Of a stretch of DNA of 10,036 bases, positions 1 to 6,461 are shown one piece after another; position 1 is the first letter of the stretch; each line of letters starts with the position of its first letter. Origin of the DNA: Chitinophaga pinensis (GTDB taxonomy: Bacteria > Bacteroidota > Bacteroidia > SXHM01); contig CAMDBK010000085.1 in NCBI GenBank assembly GCA_945889235.1, positions 1 to 10,036 of the forward strand. The letters run 5' to 3'. The notes beneath the pieces were generated by a model. It saw nothing but the letters and a program-made list of their open reading frames with translations, did no database searches and was not told where the DNA came from. A program made the translations under genes and the position numbers.

Positions 1-549
1 GATATTCTCAGGGTTGGAGACACCAATGGTATCGGCCAACGAGAAATACTTTATTCCAAGTTCAGCAAGTTTTTGTGTCCAGCTGATGGCGATATCACTG
101 CTCCAACTGTCACCATAAGGATTTCCGAAGGCCATAGAAATATACACCAGCATTTTTTTATTGCGGTTGATGCAGATGTTTTGCACCTCCTCTACCCTCT
201 TCAGGTTTTCTTCAATAGTAGAATTTCCGTTACGCTGCTGAAACGTTTCGGAAATAGAAAACGGAAAACCCAGGTAAGTGATTTCATCAAAGGCTGCAGC
301 ATCTTCAGCACCGCGCTTGTTAAGAATAATGGAAAGTAGTTTTGATTTTGTCCCAGTCAAATCAAGTTTACCAACCAGTTCAGCCGTATCACGCAATTGC
401 GGAATGGCTTTAGGCGAAACAAAACTTCCGAAGTCAATGGTATTAAAACCAACTTTCAGCAAGGAATTGATGTAAGCAACTTTTTTTTCGGTGGGGATAA
501 ACTCGTGTATGCCTTGCATAGCATCACGCGGGCACTCGGTGATTTTCAT
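1..549 (-). CDS. Hydroxymethylglutaryl-CoA lyase family protein, N-terminal part
   Basis: The 183 visible residues start at ATG 549 and run off the left edge in frame, so the C-terminal part is missing. Family landmarks are clear: ECPRDAMQG (residues 5-13) carries the Arg8-Asp9 pair of the active site, SFVSPKAIPQ (42-51) matches the SFVSPKxxPQ block, FxxSETFQQRNGNSTIEE (95-114) and YISMAFGNPYGDS (136-148) are the usual mid-barrel blocks, and LADTIGVSNP (171-180) is the barrel-end DTIGV motif. The enzyme is a TIM barrel that cleaves 3-hydroxy-3-methylglutaryl-CoA to acetoacetate and acetyl-CoA, as in leucine breakdown; it is cytosolic. The metal-binding HxH pair and the catalytic cysteine lie outside the window. 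The glutamate usual in the IEVTSF block is Asp39 here (IDFGSF). A related lyase of the same superfamily remains possible. There is no Shine-Dalgarno; a -7 box lies 5 bases upstream. Confidence 0.88.
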   Translation of the reverse strand, partial: MKITECPRDAMQGIHEFIPTEKKVAYINSLLKVGFNTIDFGSFVSPKAIPQLRDTAELVGKLDLTGTKSKLLSIILNKRGAEDAAAFDEITYLGFPFSISETFQQRNGNSTIEENLKRVEEVQNICINRNKKMLVYISMAFGNPYGDSWSSDIAISWTQKLAELGIKYFSLADTIGVSNPENI

Positions 550-553
550 GCGG

Positions 554-561
554 CAAATTTA
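554..561 (-). promoter_or_regulatory. Candidate -7 box (TAAATTTG) for the HMG-CoA lyase gene
   Basis: Read on the minus strand, TAAATTTG matches the Bacteroidota -7 consensus TAnnTTTG exactly. It ends five bases before the ATG at 549, so transcription from it would begin at or next to the start codon and give a leaderless or nearly leaderless mRNA. No convincing -33 TTG element is visible at the usual distance, which lowers confidence. Confidence 0.4.
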
Positions 562-575
562 GCTGTTTTTATGTT

Positions 576-641
576 TGTCACAGTGAGCGTAGTCGAACTG
601 CTGAGCATCATAAATGCCCTTCGACTACGCTCAGGGTGACA
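576..641. repeat. Palindromic intergenic repeat of the GAGCGTAGTCGAA type
   Basis: Two 22-base arms (576-597 and 620-641) are inverted copies of each other with 20 of 22 positions matching; the mismatch is AG against CC next to the GAGCG core. The 22-base spacer contains a small inner GCAT/ATGC pair. The core GAGCGTAGTCGAA with a flanking GTCACCCT-like end is familiar as a dispersed intergenic repeat in Bacteroidota genomes. The right arm ends one base before the sigma factor stop codon, so in the mRNA it forms a long hairpin directly after that gene. It could stabilise the 3' end or help terminate, but no U-tract follows. Confidence 0.8.
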
Positions 642-642
642 C

Positions 643-1236
643 TTACGCTGCCAGCCGTGATTTCCTTTCCTCCATCATGTTTCTGAGGTTAGTAATTGCA
701 TAGCGCATACGACCCAAACAGGTATTAATATTTACGTTAGTCAGCTCTGAAATTTCCTTGAAACTCATTTTTCCGTAATGTCGCATCAGCACTACTTCTT
801 TCTGTTCATCGGCAAGATTATTTACCATGGCACGAATTTCTTTATCGATTTCATCACCTATAATTTTTTCCTCAGCGTTTTTCTCATCGTTTACCAGTAA
901 CCTGAAAATATCAATATCCTCCTCTTCATTTTCTGCGTTATCAACAAACTGCATTTTTTTGCCGTTGCGGAAATAATCCATCACAATGTTATGAGCAATC
1001 TGCATCACCCAGGGAAGAAATTTTCCTTCTTCTTTGTAGCTGCCTTTATTCATGGTGTTAATGACTTTTACAAAAACATCCTGAAAAATATCTTCGGCCA
1101 CATCGCGCTGCTTAACTGTAAGCAACAGGTAGGAGAAAATTTTGTTTTTGTGACGTTTGAGCAGTTGCTCGAAACAATTGTTGTTACCGTTAAGGTAGCC
1201 GCTTATCAATTGTTCATCGGTTTGATGGTATTGCAT
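643..1236 (-). CDS. RNA polymerase ECF sigma factor (sigma-70 family)
   Basis: This 197-residue protein has the standard two-domain ECF layout. Region 2 spans about residues 9-92, with RDVAEDIFQDVFVKV (44-58) and the -10 recognition stretch GKFLPWVMQIAHNIVMDYFR (71-90). An acidic linker (about 100-125, with EEED) leads to region 4 at about 132-186, whose helix-turn-helix is MSFKEISELTNVNINTCLGR (157-176). It directs RNA polymerase to alternative promoters; the target genes cannot be read from the window. No anti-sigma factor, FecR-like gene or zinc-binding anti-sigma gene flanks it, so it is not a typical sigma/anti-sigma pair. The ATG at 1236 is supported by a strong AAGGAGG ribosome site. 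A palindromic repeat follows its stop codon by one base. Confidence 0.93.
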   Translation of the reverse strand: MQYHQTDEQLISGYLNGNNNCFEQLLKRHKNKIFSYLLLTVKQRDVAEDIFQDVFVKVINTMNKGSYKEEGKFLPWVMQIAHNIVMDYFRNGKKMQFVDNAENEEEDIDIFRLLVNDEKNAEEKIIGDEIDKEIRAMVNNLADEQKEVVLMRHYGKMSFKEISELTNVNINTCLGRMRYAITNLRNMMEERKSRLAA

Positions 1237-1240
1237 AGTT

Positions 1241-1247
1241 CCTCCTT
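1241..1247 (-). promoter_or_regulatory. Strong Shine-Dalgarno (AAGGAGG) of the sigma factor gene
   Basis: On the minus strand AAGGAGG lies four bases before the ATG at 1236. A near-perfect anti-16S match is notable here because the other genes in this window have A-rich leaders without one. It fixes the start of the sigma factor gene. Confidence 0.8.
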
Positions 1248-1334
1248 TTTTAAAATTGATTAGAATTAAAAAAGTAGAGGTTGAACTATGGCGAAAAAAT
1301 ATTTGGGTTACTTAAAAATCGTTTTATTTAGAAA

Positions 1335-1346
1335 GTAAACGTTTAC
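1335..1346. promoter_or_regulatory. 12-bp perfect palindrome GTAAACGTTTAC, possible operator
   Basis: GTAAAC is followed directly by GTTTAC, giving a perfect 12-base palindrome with a central CG. It is about 100 bases upstream of the sigma factor start and inside the leader predicted from the -7 box at 1379-1386. The shape resembles LacI/GalR-family operators (AAACGTTT core). No LacI-family gene is in the window, and palindromes of this length arise by chance a few times per 10 kb, so this is only a candidate. Confidence 0.25.
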
Positions 1347-1378
1347 CCAAATTGTTTTGCAGAATTATTAGTTCGACA

Positions 1379-1386
1379 CAAATGTA
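1379..1386 (-). promoter_or_regulatory. Candidate -7 box (TACATTTG) for the sigma factor gene
   Basis: On the minus strand TACATTTG matches TAnnTTTG exactly. A TTTG lies 15 bases further upstream (1402-1405 on the plus strand), somewhat closer than the usual spacing of about 19-20 for the -33 element. Transcription would begin near 1372, leaving a 5' leader of roughly 135 bases that contains the GTAAACGTTTAC palindrome. Confidence 0.45.
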
Positions 1387-1461
1387 AAACAAAATTTCAC
1401 ACAAACCGATTTCACAGAATAAAATTCTTCAAATTTTTATTATTCACACAGGAAACCAATG

Positions 1462-1480
1462 ATTATTCTGTCGGAATAAT
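1462..1480 (-). terminator. Short AT-rich hairpin directly after the metalloprotease stop
   Basis: ATTATTC and GAATAAT form a perfect 7-base stem around a 5-base loop, abutting the stop codon at 1481-1483. There is no U-tract after it on the minus strand. A second AT-rich inverted repeat (about 1417-1445, GAATAA...TTATTC with inner AATT pairing) follows. Together they may mark the 3' end of the three-gene unit, but neither is a textbook intrinsic terminator. Confidence 0.35.
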
Positions 1481-3337
1481 TTACCACTTCATCAGCCTGA
1501 AGCAACTGCTAAAGTTGTCTGATGTTATTTTCGTCAAATAAATTCCGTTTACAAATGATTTTGGTGAAATTTCAAGGTGTGAAGAAGCTGAAAATGATTC
1601 TCTGTATACAATTCTTCCTGTTGCATCGGCAATTTCAATATTGCCAATCTGAGGAGAAGAAAATTGAATAACAACGTTCTCATTCTTTGCAGCAAAGCCA
1701 TACGAGTTTAGTACAGAAAAAGTATCGGATGAGGTTTCATCAATTCCGATAAAGCAAGGAATAAAACCGCGGGAACACAAGAAGTATTTTATTGGATTAA
1801 CATACCCTCCACCGTTAAGTAAAACATCTGCCTGTACAAGAAGATTAGCAGCATCAGGCATTGTCATATTTATTGAATAACTGAACATTGATTCTATTAA
1901 TATTTCATCCGTTCTCTCTCTTCCTATATCATCGCTTATCTGCATCATTGTTGACGACCACAGTTCAGCATCTTTGTAAATCTGGTTCATCAGATTTTCA
2001 GGATAATGTTTACTGCTTACAACTACACGGCCATTCCAGTATTCGTTATGACCATCCCATGAGAAAATATTCTCCCAGTTATACGGGTTGATTGACTTAG
2101 AATACGAAGCAGCAAAATAATCGCCCAAGCCTTCATCAATAGAATTTCTTTCTGTGCCTGAATTTGTGCCGGGTGCAGCAGAATAAGATATGGCATGTCC
2201 GTATTCATGTACTACTACATCCGCATCTTCGGCATCATCTACACCACCTTCACCAAGTGAAAGGCGTGGCGGGCTTCCGGCAGCGCTGAAATTAGAATTA
2301 TCTGCCCCTCCCATACCATGTGTGTCAACCCATATTCCGTAATTTACAATGTTGTTAAAACCCAGTTGTTCAACATAGTCATGATACACATTAATGTGAT
2401 AAAATGCATTTACATCTTCAAACCCATCCTGAGAGCGAGTGAATTCAAAATCAGGAGTCATGCTGGTGACAGGTACTACATCCGGAATTGAATGTTCAGA
2501 TATTATGCAATAAGGACCTTCAAGTTTAAACGTGTCGTTTTCCAAACTAACATCAATAGTTACTTGCTGACGCTGCATATTTAATTGCGAAATATCAGCA
2601 TCTGCCGCATCTTCATAAGGTGTGCCGTAGGTGACTCCTGCTGTTGTAAGTGGATCGGGATTGAAAATACGTGCAATCGCAGGTGTATCAGTAAGAGTTA
2701 TTATTTCGCGATTGAAATACGTATTCAGGTCGCGTTGATAAACAACTTCTGTTTGTGAATTAATTATCAGTTCGAAAAAGTTTCCGCTTTCATCCCAAAT
2801 CTCAATTCGTGAAGCAGGGATAAGGTTTTCACCTGTATCAAAATATAAATTCTCAATCATTGATCTTTCGATTTCCTTTTCTTCAGGATACAATTTTTTT
2901 ATTACCGCGTTACTATTTTCAGCAGATGGAAACTGACCTTTCGGGTTTTCAGAAATCAGATAGGTATTATCAAACAGGGATAAAATATTTCCGCTTCGGT
3001 CTAAATTAATTTTCACGTTTCCTCTGTAAACAGGGCTTCCCAGATAATTCTGGCGATAGAGATAATGCAATCCTGTTTTGCTTTCCTTACTTTCAAGAAA
3101 CTGAAGAGAAAATTCTTTTCCTTTCAGGTTAGGAATAGTTTGAAGCAAATAATTTCGTGCAGAAGAAGTATCTGCAGCTGCAATTTTGCCGCAATCAAAA
3201 GAGGAAACTATTTTGCGCAAATCAACCGGGTGGTTATTTTTCAGGCTTTCATCATTACTGATTTTTTGCCCGAAAGAATAGATAGGCAGAAGAATAATAA
3301 CAATCCTTACTACGCCTTTCAGTTGATTACAATTCAT
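1481..3337 (-). CDS. Secreted M4/M36-like zinc metalloprotease with T9SS sorting domain
   Basis: The 618-residue protein has a signal peptide (about 1-23, hydrophobic RIVIILLPIYSFG), a propeptide region resembling the fungalysin/thermolysin FTP domain (about 75-125, with YLGSPVYRGNVKI at 98-110), a catalytic domain and a C-terminal sorting domain. The catalytic zinc site is HEYGH at 377-381, with the third ligand in DEGLGDY at 401-407 (Glu402 and Asp406), as in clan MA(E) Glu-zincins of the M4/M36 type. NAFYHINVYHDYV (310-322) precedes it as in M36. The last 75 residues or so have type A T9SS features: IEIADATGRIV, NGIYLTKI and a basic end FRLMKW. It is therefore expected to cross the outer membrane by type IX secretion and act as an extracellular endopeptidase after propeptide removal. 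It is third in a unit with an M28 peptidase. The ATG lies 10 bases after the previous stop, with AAAAGAGAAA as ribosome site. Confidence 0.9.
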   Translation of the reverse strand: MNCNQLKGVVRIVIILLPIYSFGQKISNDESLKNNHPVDLRKIVSSFDCGKIAAADTSSARNYLLQTIPNLKGKEFSLQFLESKESKTGLHYLYRQNYLGSPVYRGNVKINLDRSGNILSLFDNTYLISENPKGQFPSAENSNAVIKKLYPEEKEIERSMIENLYFDTGENLIPASRIEIWDESGNFFELIINSQTEVVYQRDLNTYFNREIITLTDTPAIARIFNPDPLTTAGVTYGTPYEDAADADISQLNMQRQQVTIDVSLENDTFKLEGPYCIISEHSIPDVVPVTSMTPDFEFTRSQDGFEDVNAFYHINVYHDYVEQLGFNNIVNYGIWVDTHGMGGADNSNFSAAGSPPRLSLGEGGVDDAEDADVVVHEYGHAISYSAAPGTNSGTERNSIDEGLGDYFAASYSKSINPYNWENIFSWDGHNEYWNGRVVVSSKHYPENLMNQIYKDAELWSSTMMQISDDIGRERTDEILIESMFSYSINMTMPDAANLLVQADVLLNGGGYVNPIKYFLCSRGFIPCFIGIDETSSDTFSVLNSYGFAAKNENVVIQFSSPQIGNIEIADATGRIVYRESFSASSHLEISPKSFVNGIYLTKITSDNFSSCFRLMKW

Positions 3338-3347
3338 GATTTCTCTT

Positions 3348-4814
3348 TTATTTTCTTCCGCGTGTTCCGTCTAACCAGCCCTGCCAGTACTCAAAAGCTT
3401 TCATTTGAGGTTCGAGCTGGGTTTCTTCTATCATTTTTTGAACCTCATTACGGTTTTGTCTTTTCAAAGTTACTTTGTCAAGGTTAGCGAAATGAAGCAA
3501 AGTGACTGCTGTAATCGCTGAATTGATTTTCACATTCTGAAGATTTACTTTGTCGTAGGTATCGCTTTCGCAATGGTAATCTGAGCAGTAGTTTGCTTCT
3601 TCCTGCAGGCCAACCAGGTTAGGAACGCCCTGCATCATGAAATCATAGTTGTCGGTTCCTACAATAGAAACATCCATATTTTCAAACGGGCCAAGTGCAG
3701 AAACTTCCTGCAATGCTTTATTAGTTTCTGCTTCCAGTTCGGGGCGATGGCCGGTAAAGAAGCCGGTAATTTTCCCGCTGCCAATATCAATTGCAGCAGT
3801 CACAACGTGCTTATCCAGTTCTTTTTCGTGTTGTTGTGTGTATGCCCACGAGCCGCAAATACACTGCTCTTCACCGTTCCAAAGTGCAAAACGAATAGTG
3901 CGCTTGGGTTGTATTCCGAGCAGTTTTATTTGTCGCGCAATATCAATAACCATGGTAACATTACAGCCATTGTCGTTAGCGCCTGTCCCCATACCCCACG
4001 AATCAAGATGAGCGCCTACCACAATTATTTCATCGGGATTTTCGCTGCCTTTTATTTCACCGATTACGTTGTAAGATGTATATGAGCCGCCAGTAGTAAG
4101 TTCAATGTTAAGATTGATAGTGAGTTTTTCACCTTTGTCAAGAATTCTTAAGCACCGCGAGGCATCATCACGCGCCATTACCACCAACGGAAGCGTATTC
4201 TTATAACCGCGTGAAGCAAGGTGGCGGAACAATAATTTTTTCGGGCGTGATGACATGTAAACCACTCCCTTTACACCGGCTGCCAGTGCTCTGCCTTCAA
4301 TGTCGTGCGCATCACTATATTCTTTGAAAAGCCCATCCAATACAACAAGTTCATCGGTAGCGATAAAAATAAATTTGTCTTTTATTGTAGTTCCTGCTTT
4401 CTTAAAATCTTCTTCAGTTCCGTGTCCAACGGAAATTAATTCTGCTTCAAGACCTGCTGCTGTTGTGCCTATTGAAAATGCATTGGAAACGACCTTTGGA
4501 GAAAAATTGGCTGCACCAGTAATTTTTGCTGTGCAGCTTTTTTCATCCCACATAGCAGGCATCTGAAAGCCTTCTTTCCGGGCATCAACTCCTGCTTCTT
4601 TAAATTTTTGCAAGCCCCATTCCACCGACTTTATATTAGCATCTGTTCCGGTTACACGACCACCAATTTTATCACAGAGTTCATATAAATCATCCTGAAT
4701 TTGTGTATGGCCTAGGAGTGCTGCAATCAGTTTCTGCTGATCACTATTTTGAGCTGAAGAAGAAAAGAAAAAGAAGAGTGCAAGGAAAAGTGAAGCTGCG
4801 GTTTCTTTAATCAT
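3348..4814 (-). CDS. Secreted M28 family metallopeptidase, carboxypeptidase Q-like
   Basis: The 488-residue protein begins with a signal peptide (about 1-21, LFLALFFFFSSSA). A protease-associated (PA) type insert lies around residues 105-240. The catalytic domain keeps every expected di-zinc residue: His269 and Asp271 in GAHLDSW, Asp281 in GANDNG, catalytic Glu315 and ligand Glu316 in NGEEQ, Asp343 in AAIDIGSGK and His414 in YHCESDTYD. The block GIQPKRTIRFALWNGEEQ (300-317) resembles mammalian plasma glutamate carboxypeptidase/CPQ, so an exopeptidase releasing amino acids from short peptides is likely; exact specificity cannot be read. Being exported, it probably acts in the periplasm or outside. 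Its ATG overlaps the stop of the upstream gene by one base (TAATG), implying translational coupling. The downstream metalloprotease would make peptides that this enzyme could trim. Confidence 0.93.
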   Translation of the reverse strand: MIKETAASLFLALFFFFSSSAQNSDQQKLIAALLGHTQIQDDLYELCDKIGGRVTGTDANIKSVEWGLQKFKEAGVDARKEGFQMPAMWDEKSCTAKITGAANFSPKVVSNAFSIGTTAAGLEAELISVGHGTEEDFKKAGTTIKDKFIFIATDELVVLDGLFKEYSDAHDIEGRALAAGVKGVVYMSSRPKKLLFRHLASRGYKNTLPLVVMARDDASRCLRILDKGEKLTINLNIELTTGGSYTSYNVIGEIKGSENPDEIIVVGAHLDSWGMGTGANDNGCNVTMVIDIARQIKLLGIQPKRTIRFALWNGEEQCICGSWAYTQQHEKELDKHVVTAAIDIGSGKITGFFTGHRPELEAETNKALQEVSALGPFENMDVSIVGTDNYDFMMQGVPNLVGLQEEANYCSDYHCESDTYDKVNLQNVKINSAITAVTLLHFANLDKVTLKRQNRNEVQKMIEETQLEPQMKAFEYWQGWLDGTRGRK

Positions 4815-6115
4815 TATCGTTTTATAAGAACTAATTTTTTATCGTCTAAAAGGGCAACGGAATAGTATATTTTTTTTCGACCTGTTTTGGTGTCAATGTA
4901 TACTTCTGCAACTTTGTTTTTATCATTCATTGTACCCGACAAACAAACTTTATAGCGGGTTGTTTGCCTTGCAATTGTTTCTTCGTCATAACCATGATAG
5001 TTGCACACAGTATAATCATAACAAAGCGAAAAATTATTTGCCGAGCCAAGTTCCATACTTGGGAAATTTTTATTGAATGTTAATTCGTCATAAATAAAAG
5101 TGAGTGTATCCTTAAGACCAATGTTCTCTGCGCTAACCATCGGGTCGGGAAGGAAATATTTTTTAAACTCAAATTTCGTTTTCTGAATTTCAGGAGTTTT
5201 TATTTCTTCTTTTTTAATAAGTACTTCAGCAACTTTTACAGGTTTATTCTCCGCTTCAACAACAGGAATTGCAGTTTCTTTTTCAGCAATTACTTCTTCA
5301 ATAATTATTGGTGAAGTTATTTGTTCGTTGACTTTTATATCAACAGGAGGTGAAGCAACTTTTTCTTCGACTTTTTCAACAACTGAACTTACATTTTCGT
5401 TTTCAACAACTTTTTCTTCAACAGGTAATACCTGTATATTGTCAGCTGATACCATACTGATAGTATCTTTAACCACTTGAACTTCATTGTTACCTGTAGG
5501 GTATAATTCACGACTATAAGTCACTTTACCTGAGATGGTTTTTAGCTCTTCATTTTTTCCATCAGTCTGTTCCAGTGAATCAACCCATAGCATGTATTGT
5601 CTTTCAATTTCTTTTTTTGCTTCATCTACTGAGTCGGTTTTAACATTTTTTTTCAGTTCAATTATCTTCTCCTCTTCAATCTTTTTGCTTTCAAGTTCTT
5701 TCATTTCTTTCTGACGGTTTTCCAATACTTTCTTCTCTGCAATTTGCTTTTCTTTAGCAAGTATTTCCTGTTTTTCTTTCAGTTCTTTTTCTTTATTCAA
5801 ATCTTTTTGAATCTGCTCTTCCGGTGAGAAACCAACTGCTTTCTTATTAGTTGCTACTTCTTTTTGTTCAGCTATAGTTTTATTAACAACCTCTGCTGAG
5901 TCAATTTTTTTTGGCTGACTTTTCATCATCTGTTTCAGAATATCATCAACAGAATATTCAATGGTGTCACCCTTCCCAGTAATAAAAATGTTTTTTCTTC
6001 CTGTGGAAACTTTTTCAAGTTCTCCGTTGACATAAATTTCGATTTCCTTATTATTCTGGGCGATAACTGCACTGCTGAATGCTATAATAAAGACAGAAAA
6101 AATAAATTTCAACAT
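4814..6115 (-). CDS. Exported coiled-coil protein of unknown function
   Basis: I do not recognise a family. From ATG 6115 the product is 433 residues. A classic signal peptide (MLKFIFSVFIIAFSSAVIAQ, 1-20) supports this start over the in-frame GTG at 6145, which would add ten residues in front of it. The N-terminal part (about 21-65) has short beta-like stretches (IEIYVNGELEKV, IFITGKGDTIEY). Residues about 95-175 are rich in Lys and Glu and look like a long helical coiled coil. A Val/Glu/Pro-rich low-complexity stretch follows (about 210-305). The C-terminal 120 residues look globular, with three cysteines (365, 371, 391) and the end KKLVLIKR. As first gene of the unit it overlaps the M28 peptidase gene by one base, so it may tether, chaperone or inhibit the downstream peptidases, or span the periplasm as a scaffold; this is inference. 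No clear promoter is visible upstream. Confidence 0.82.
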   Translation of the reverse strand: MLKFIFSVFIIAFSSAVIAQNNKEIEIYVNGELEKVSTGRKNIFITGKGDTIEYSVDDILKQMMKSQPKKIDSAEVVNKTIAEQKEVATNKKAVGFSPEEQIQKDLNKEKELKEKQEILAKEKQIAEKKVLENRQKEMKELESKKIEEEKIIELKKNVKTDSVDEAKKEIERQYMLWVDSLEQTDGKNEELKTISGKVTYSRELYPTGNNEVQVVKDTISMVSADNIQVLPVEEKVVENENVSSVVEKVEEKVASPPVDIKVNEQITSPIIIEEVIAEKETAIPVVEAENKPVKVAEVLIKKEEIKTPEIQKTKFEFKKYFLPDPMVSAENIGLKDTLTFIYDELTFNKNFPSMELGSANNFSLCYDYTVCNYHGYDEETIARQTTRYKVCLSGTMNDKNKVAEVYIDTKTGRKKIYYSVALLDDKKLVLIKR

Positions 6116-6191
6116 AGTGTTATCCGGCAGTAGAATTAAAGACACAGCAAGTTTAGAAAAATATATTCAAACTGATTAGTTAAAAAAATAA

Positions 6192-6199
6192 TACTTTTG
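6192..6199 (+). promoter_or_regulatory. -7 promoter box (TACTTTTG) of the B12 uptake operon
   Basis: TACTTTTG fits TAnnTTTG exactly and ends seven bases before the first paired base of the riboswitch (6207), so the predicted transcription start coincides with the beginning of the aptamer. The -33 element is not obvious; upstream sequence is an A/T-rich tract. Confidence 0.65.
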
Positions 6200-6206
6200 C
6201 GACCAA

Positions 6207-6427
6207 GTGATGGTTCTAAGTGAAGATGTCAAATTCACAGGATTAAAATGGGAATCACGTTTAAATCGTGAACAGTTCCCGCTGCTGTAAGTTCAAAAGC
6301 CTCACCCTGCCCTCTGCATAGGAGAGGGTTACGGGTTGAAGCCTAAAACGGAAATCTTTGCCACTGTGTCGCCTGAGGCGACACGGGAAGGCTCCGGAAA
6401 AGAACAAGTCAGAAGACCTGCCATCGC
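6207..6427 (+). promoter_or_regulatory. Cobalamin (AdoCbl-class) riboswitch
   Basis: The conserved core is present in order. P1 is GTGATGG (6207-6213) with CCATCGC (6421-6427), including one G-U pair. A GGGAA/TTCCC helix (6250-6254 with 6276-6280) encloses a TCACG/CGTGA hairpin (6255-6259 with 6267-6271). CCGCTGCTGTAA (6279-6290) follows, then the GCCACTG (6360-6366) and GGGAAGG (6385-6391) pair around a hairpin with a perfect 8-base stem (6366-6373 with 6377-6384, triloop TGA), and finally the B12 box AGTCAGAAGACCTGCC (6407-6422). It binds a cobalamin and represses the downstream genes when B12 is plentiful. A hairpin at 6427-6452 and the start region of the receptor gene follow at once. There is no U-tract terminator, so control of translation initiation is more likely than early termination. 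Confidence 0.95.
6301..6328 (+). repeat. Repeat-like variable arm inside the riboswitch
   Basis: CTCACCCTGCCCTCTGCATA is followed by GGAGAGGG, forming a CCCTCT/AGAGGG hairpin (6310-6315 with 6322-6327). The wording is close to a dispersed Bacteroidota intergenic element of the form CTCACCCTaaCCCTCTcc...GGAGAGGG. It sits in a non-conserved peripheral region where cobalamin riboswitches tolerate extra arms. That it is a dispersed repeat is inference from familiarity, since only one copy is in this window. Confidence 0.4.
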
Positions 6428-6452
6428 CCGACAAAGGTTCAATGCTTTCGGG
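6427..6452 (+). promoter_or_regulatory. Hairpin between B12 box and start codon, putative expression platform
   Basis: CCCGA (6427-6431) pairs with TCGGG (6448-6452), and AAG (6434-6436) with CTT (6445-6447), with CA bulged; the 8-base loop is GTTCAATG. Its position immediately 3' of P1 is that of the P13 kissing-loop hairpin in cobalamin riboswitches. Its 3' arm holds the GGG that leads into GGGTAAAAAG just before the TTG at 6462, so its folding could hide or expose the initiation region. I found no clean complement between its loop and the TTTAAAT-containing loop at 6260-6266, so the kissing interaction is unproven. Confidence 0.5.
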
Positions 6453-6461
6453 TAAAAAGTT

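Noticed and set aside
991..1263. 90-codon open frame on the plus strand
   Set aside because: It is the antisense shadow of the sigma factor gene and its ribosome site.
3065..3487. 140-codon open frame on the plus strand
   Set aside because: It lies antisense across two well-supported peptidase genes, has a composition unlike a real protein, and lacks a ribosome site or family motif.
6116..6145. In-frame GTG at 6145 as start of the coiled-coil protein
   Set aside because: It would put ten residues (MSLILLPDNT) ahead of a textbook signal peptide beginning at ATG 6115; GTG is also the rarer start.
6207..6460. Intrinsic transcription terminator as the riboswitch expression platform
   Set aside because: The hairpin at 6427-6452 is followed by GTAAAAAG rather than a U-tract, so translational control fits better.
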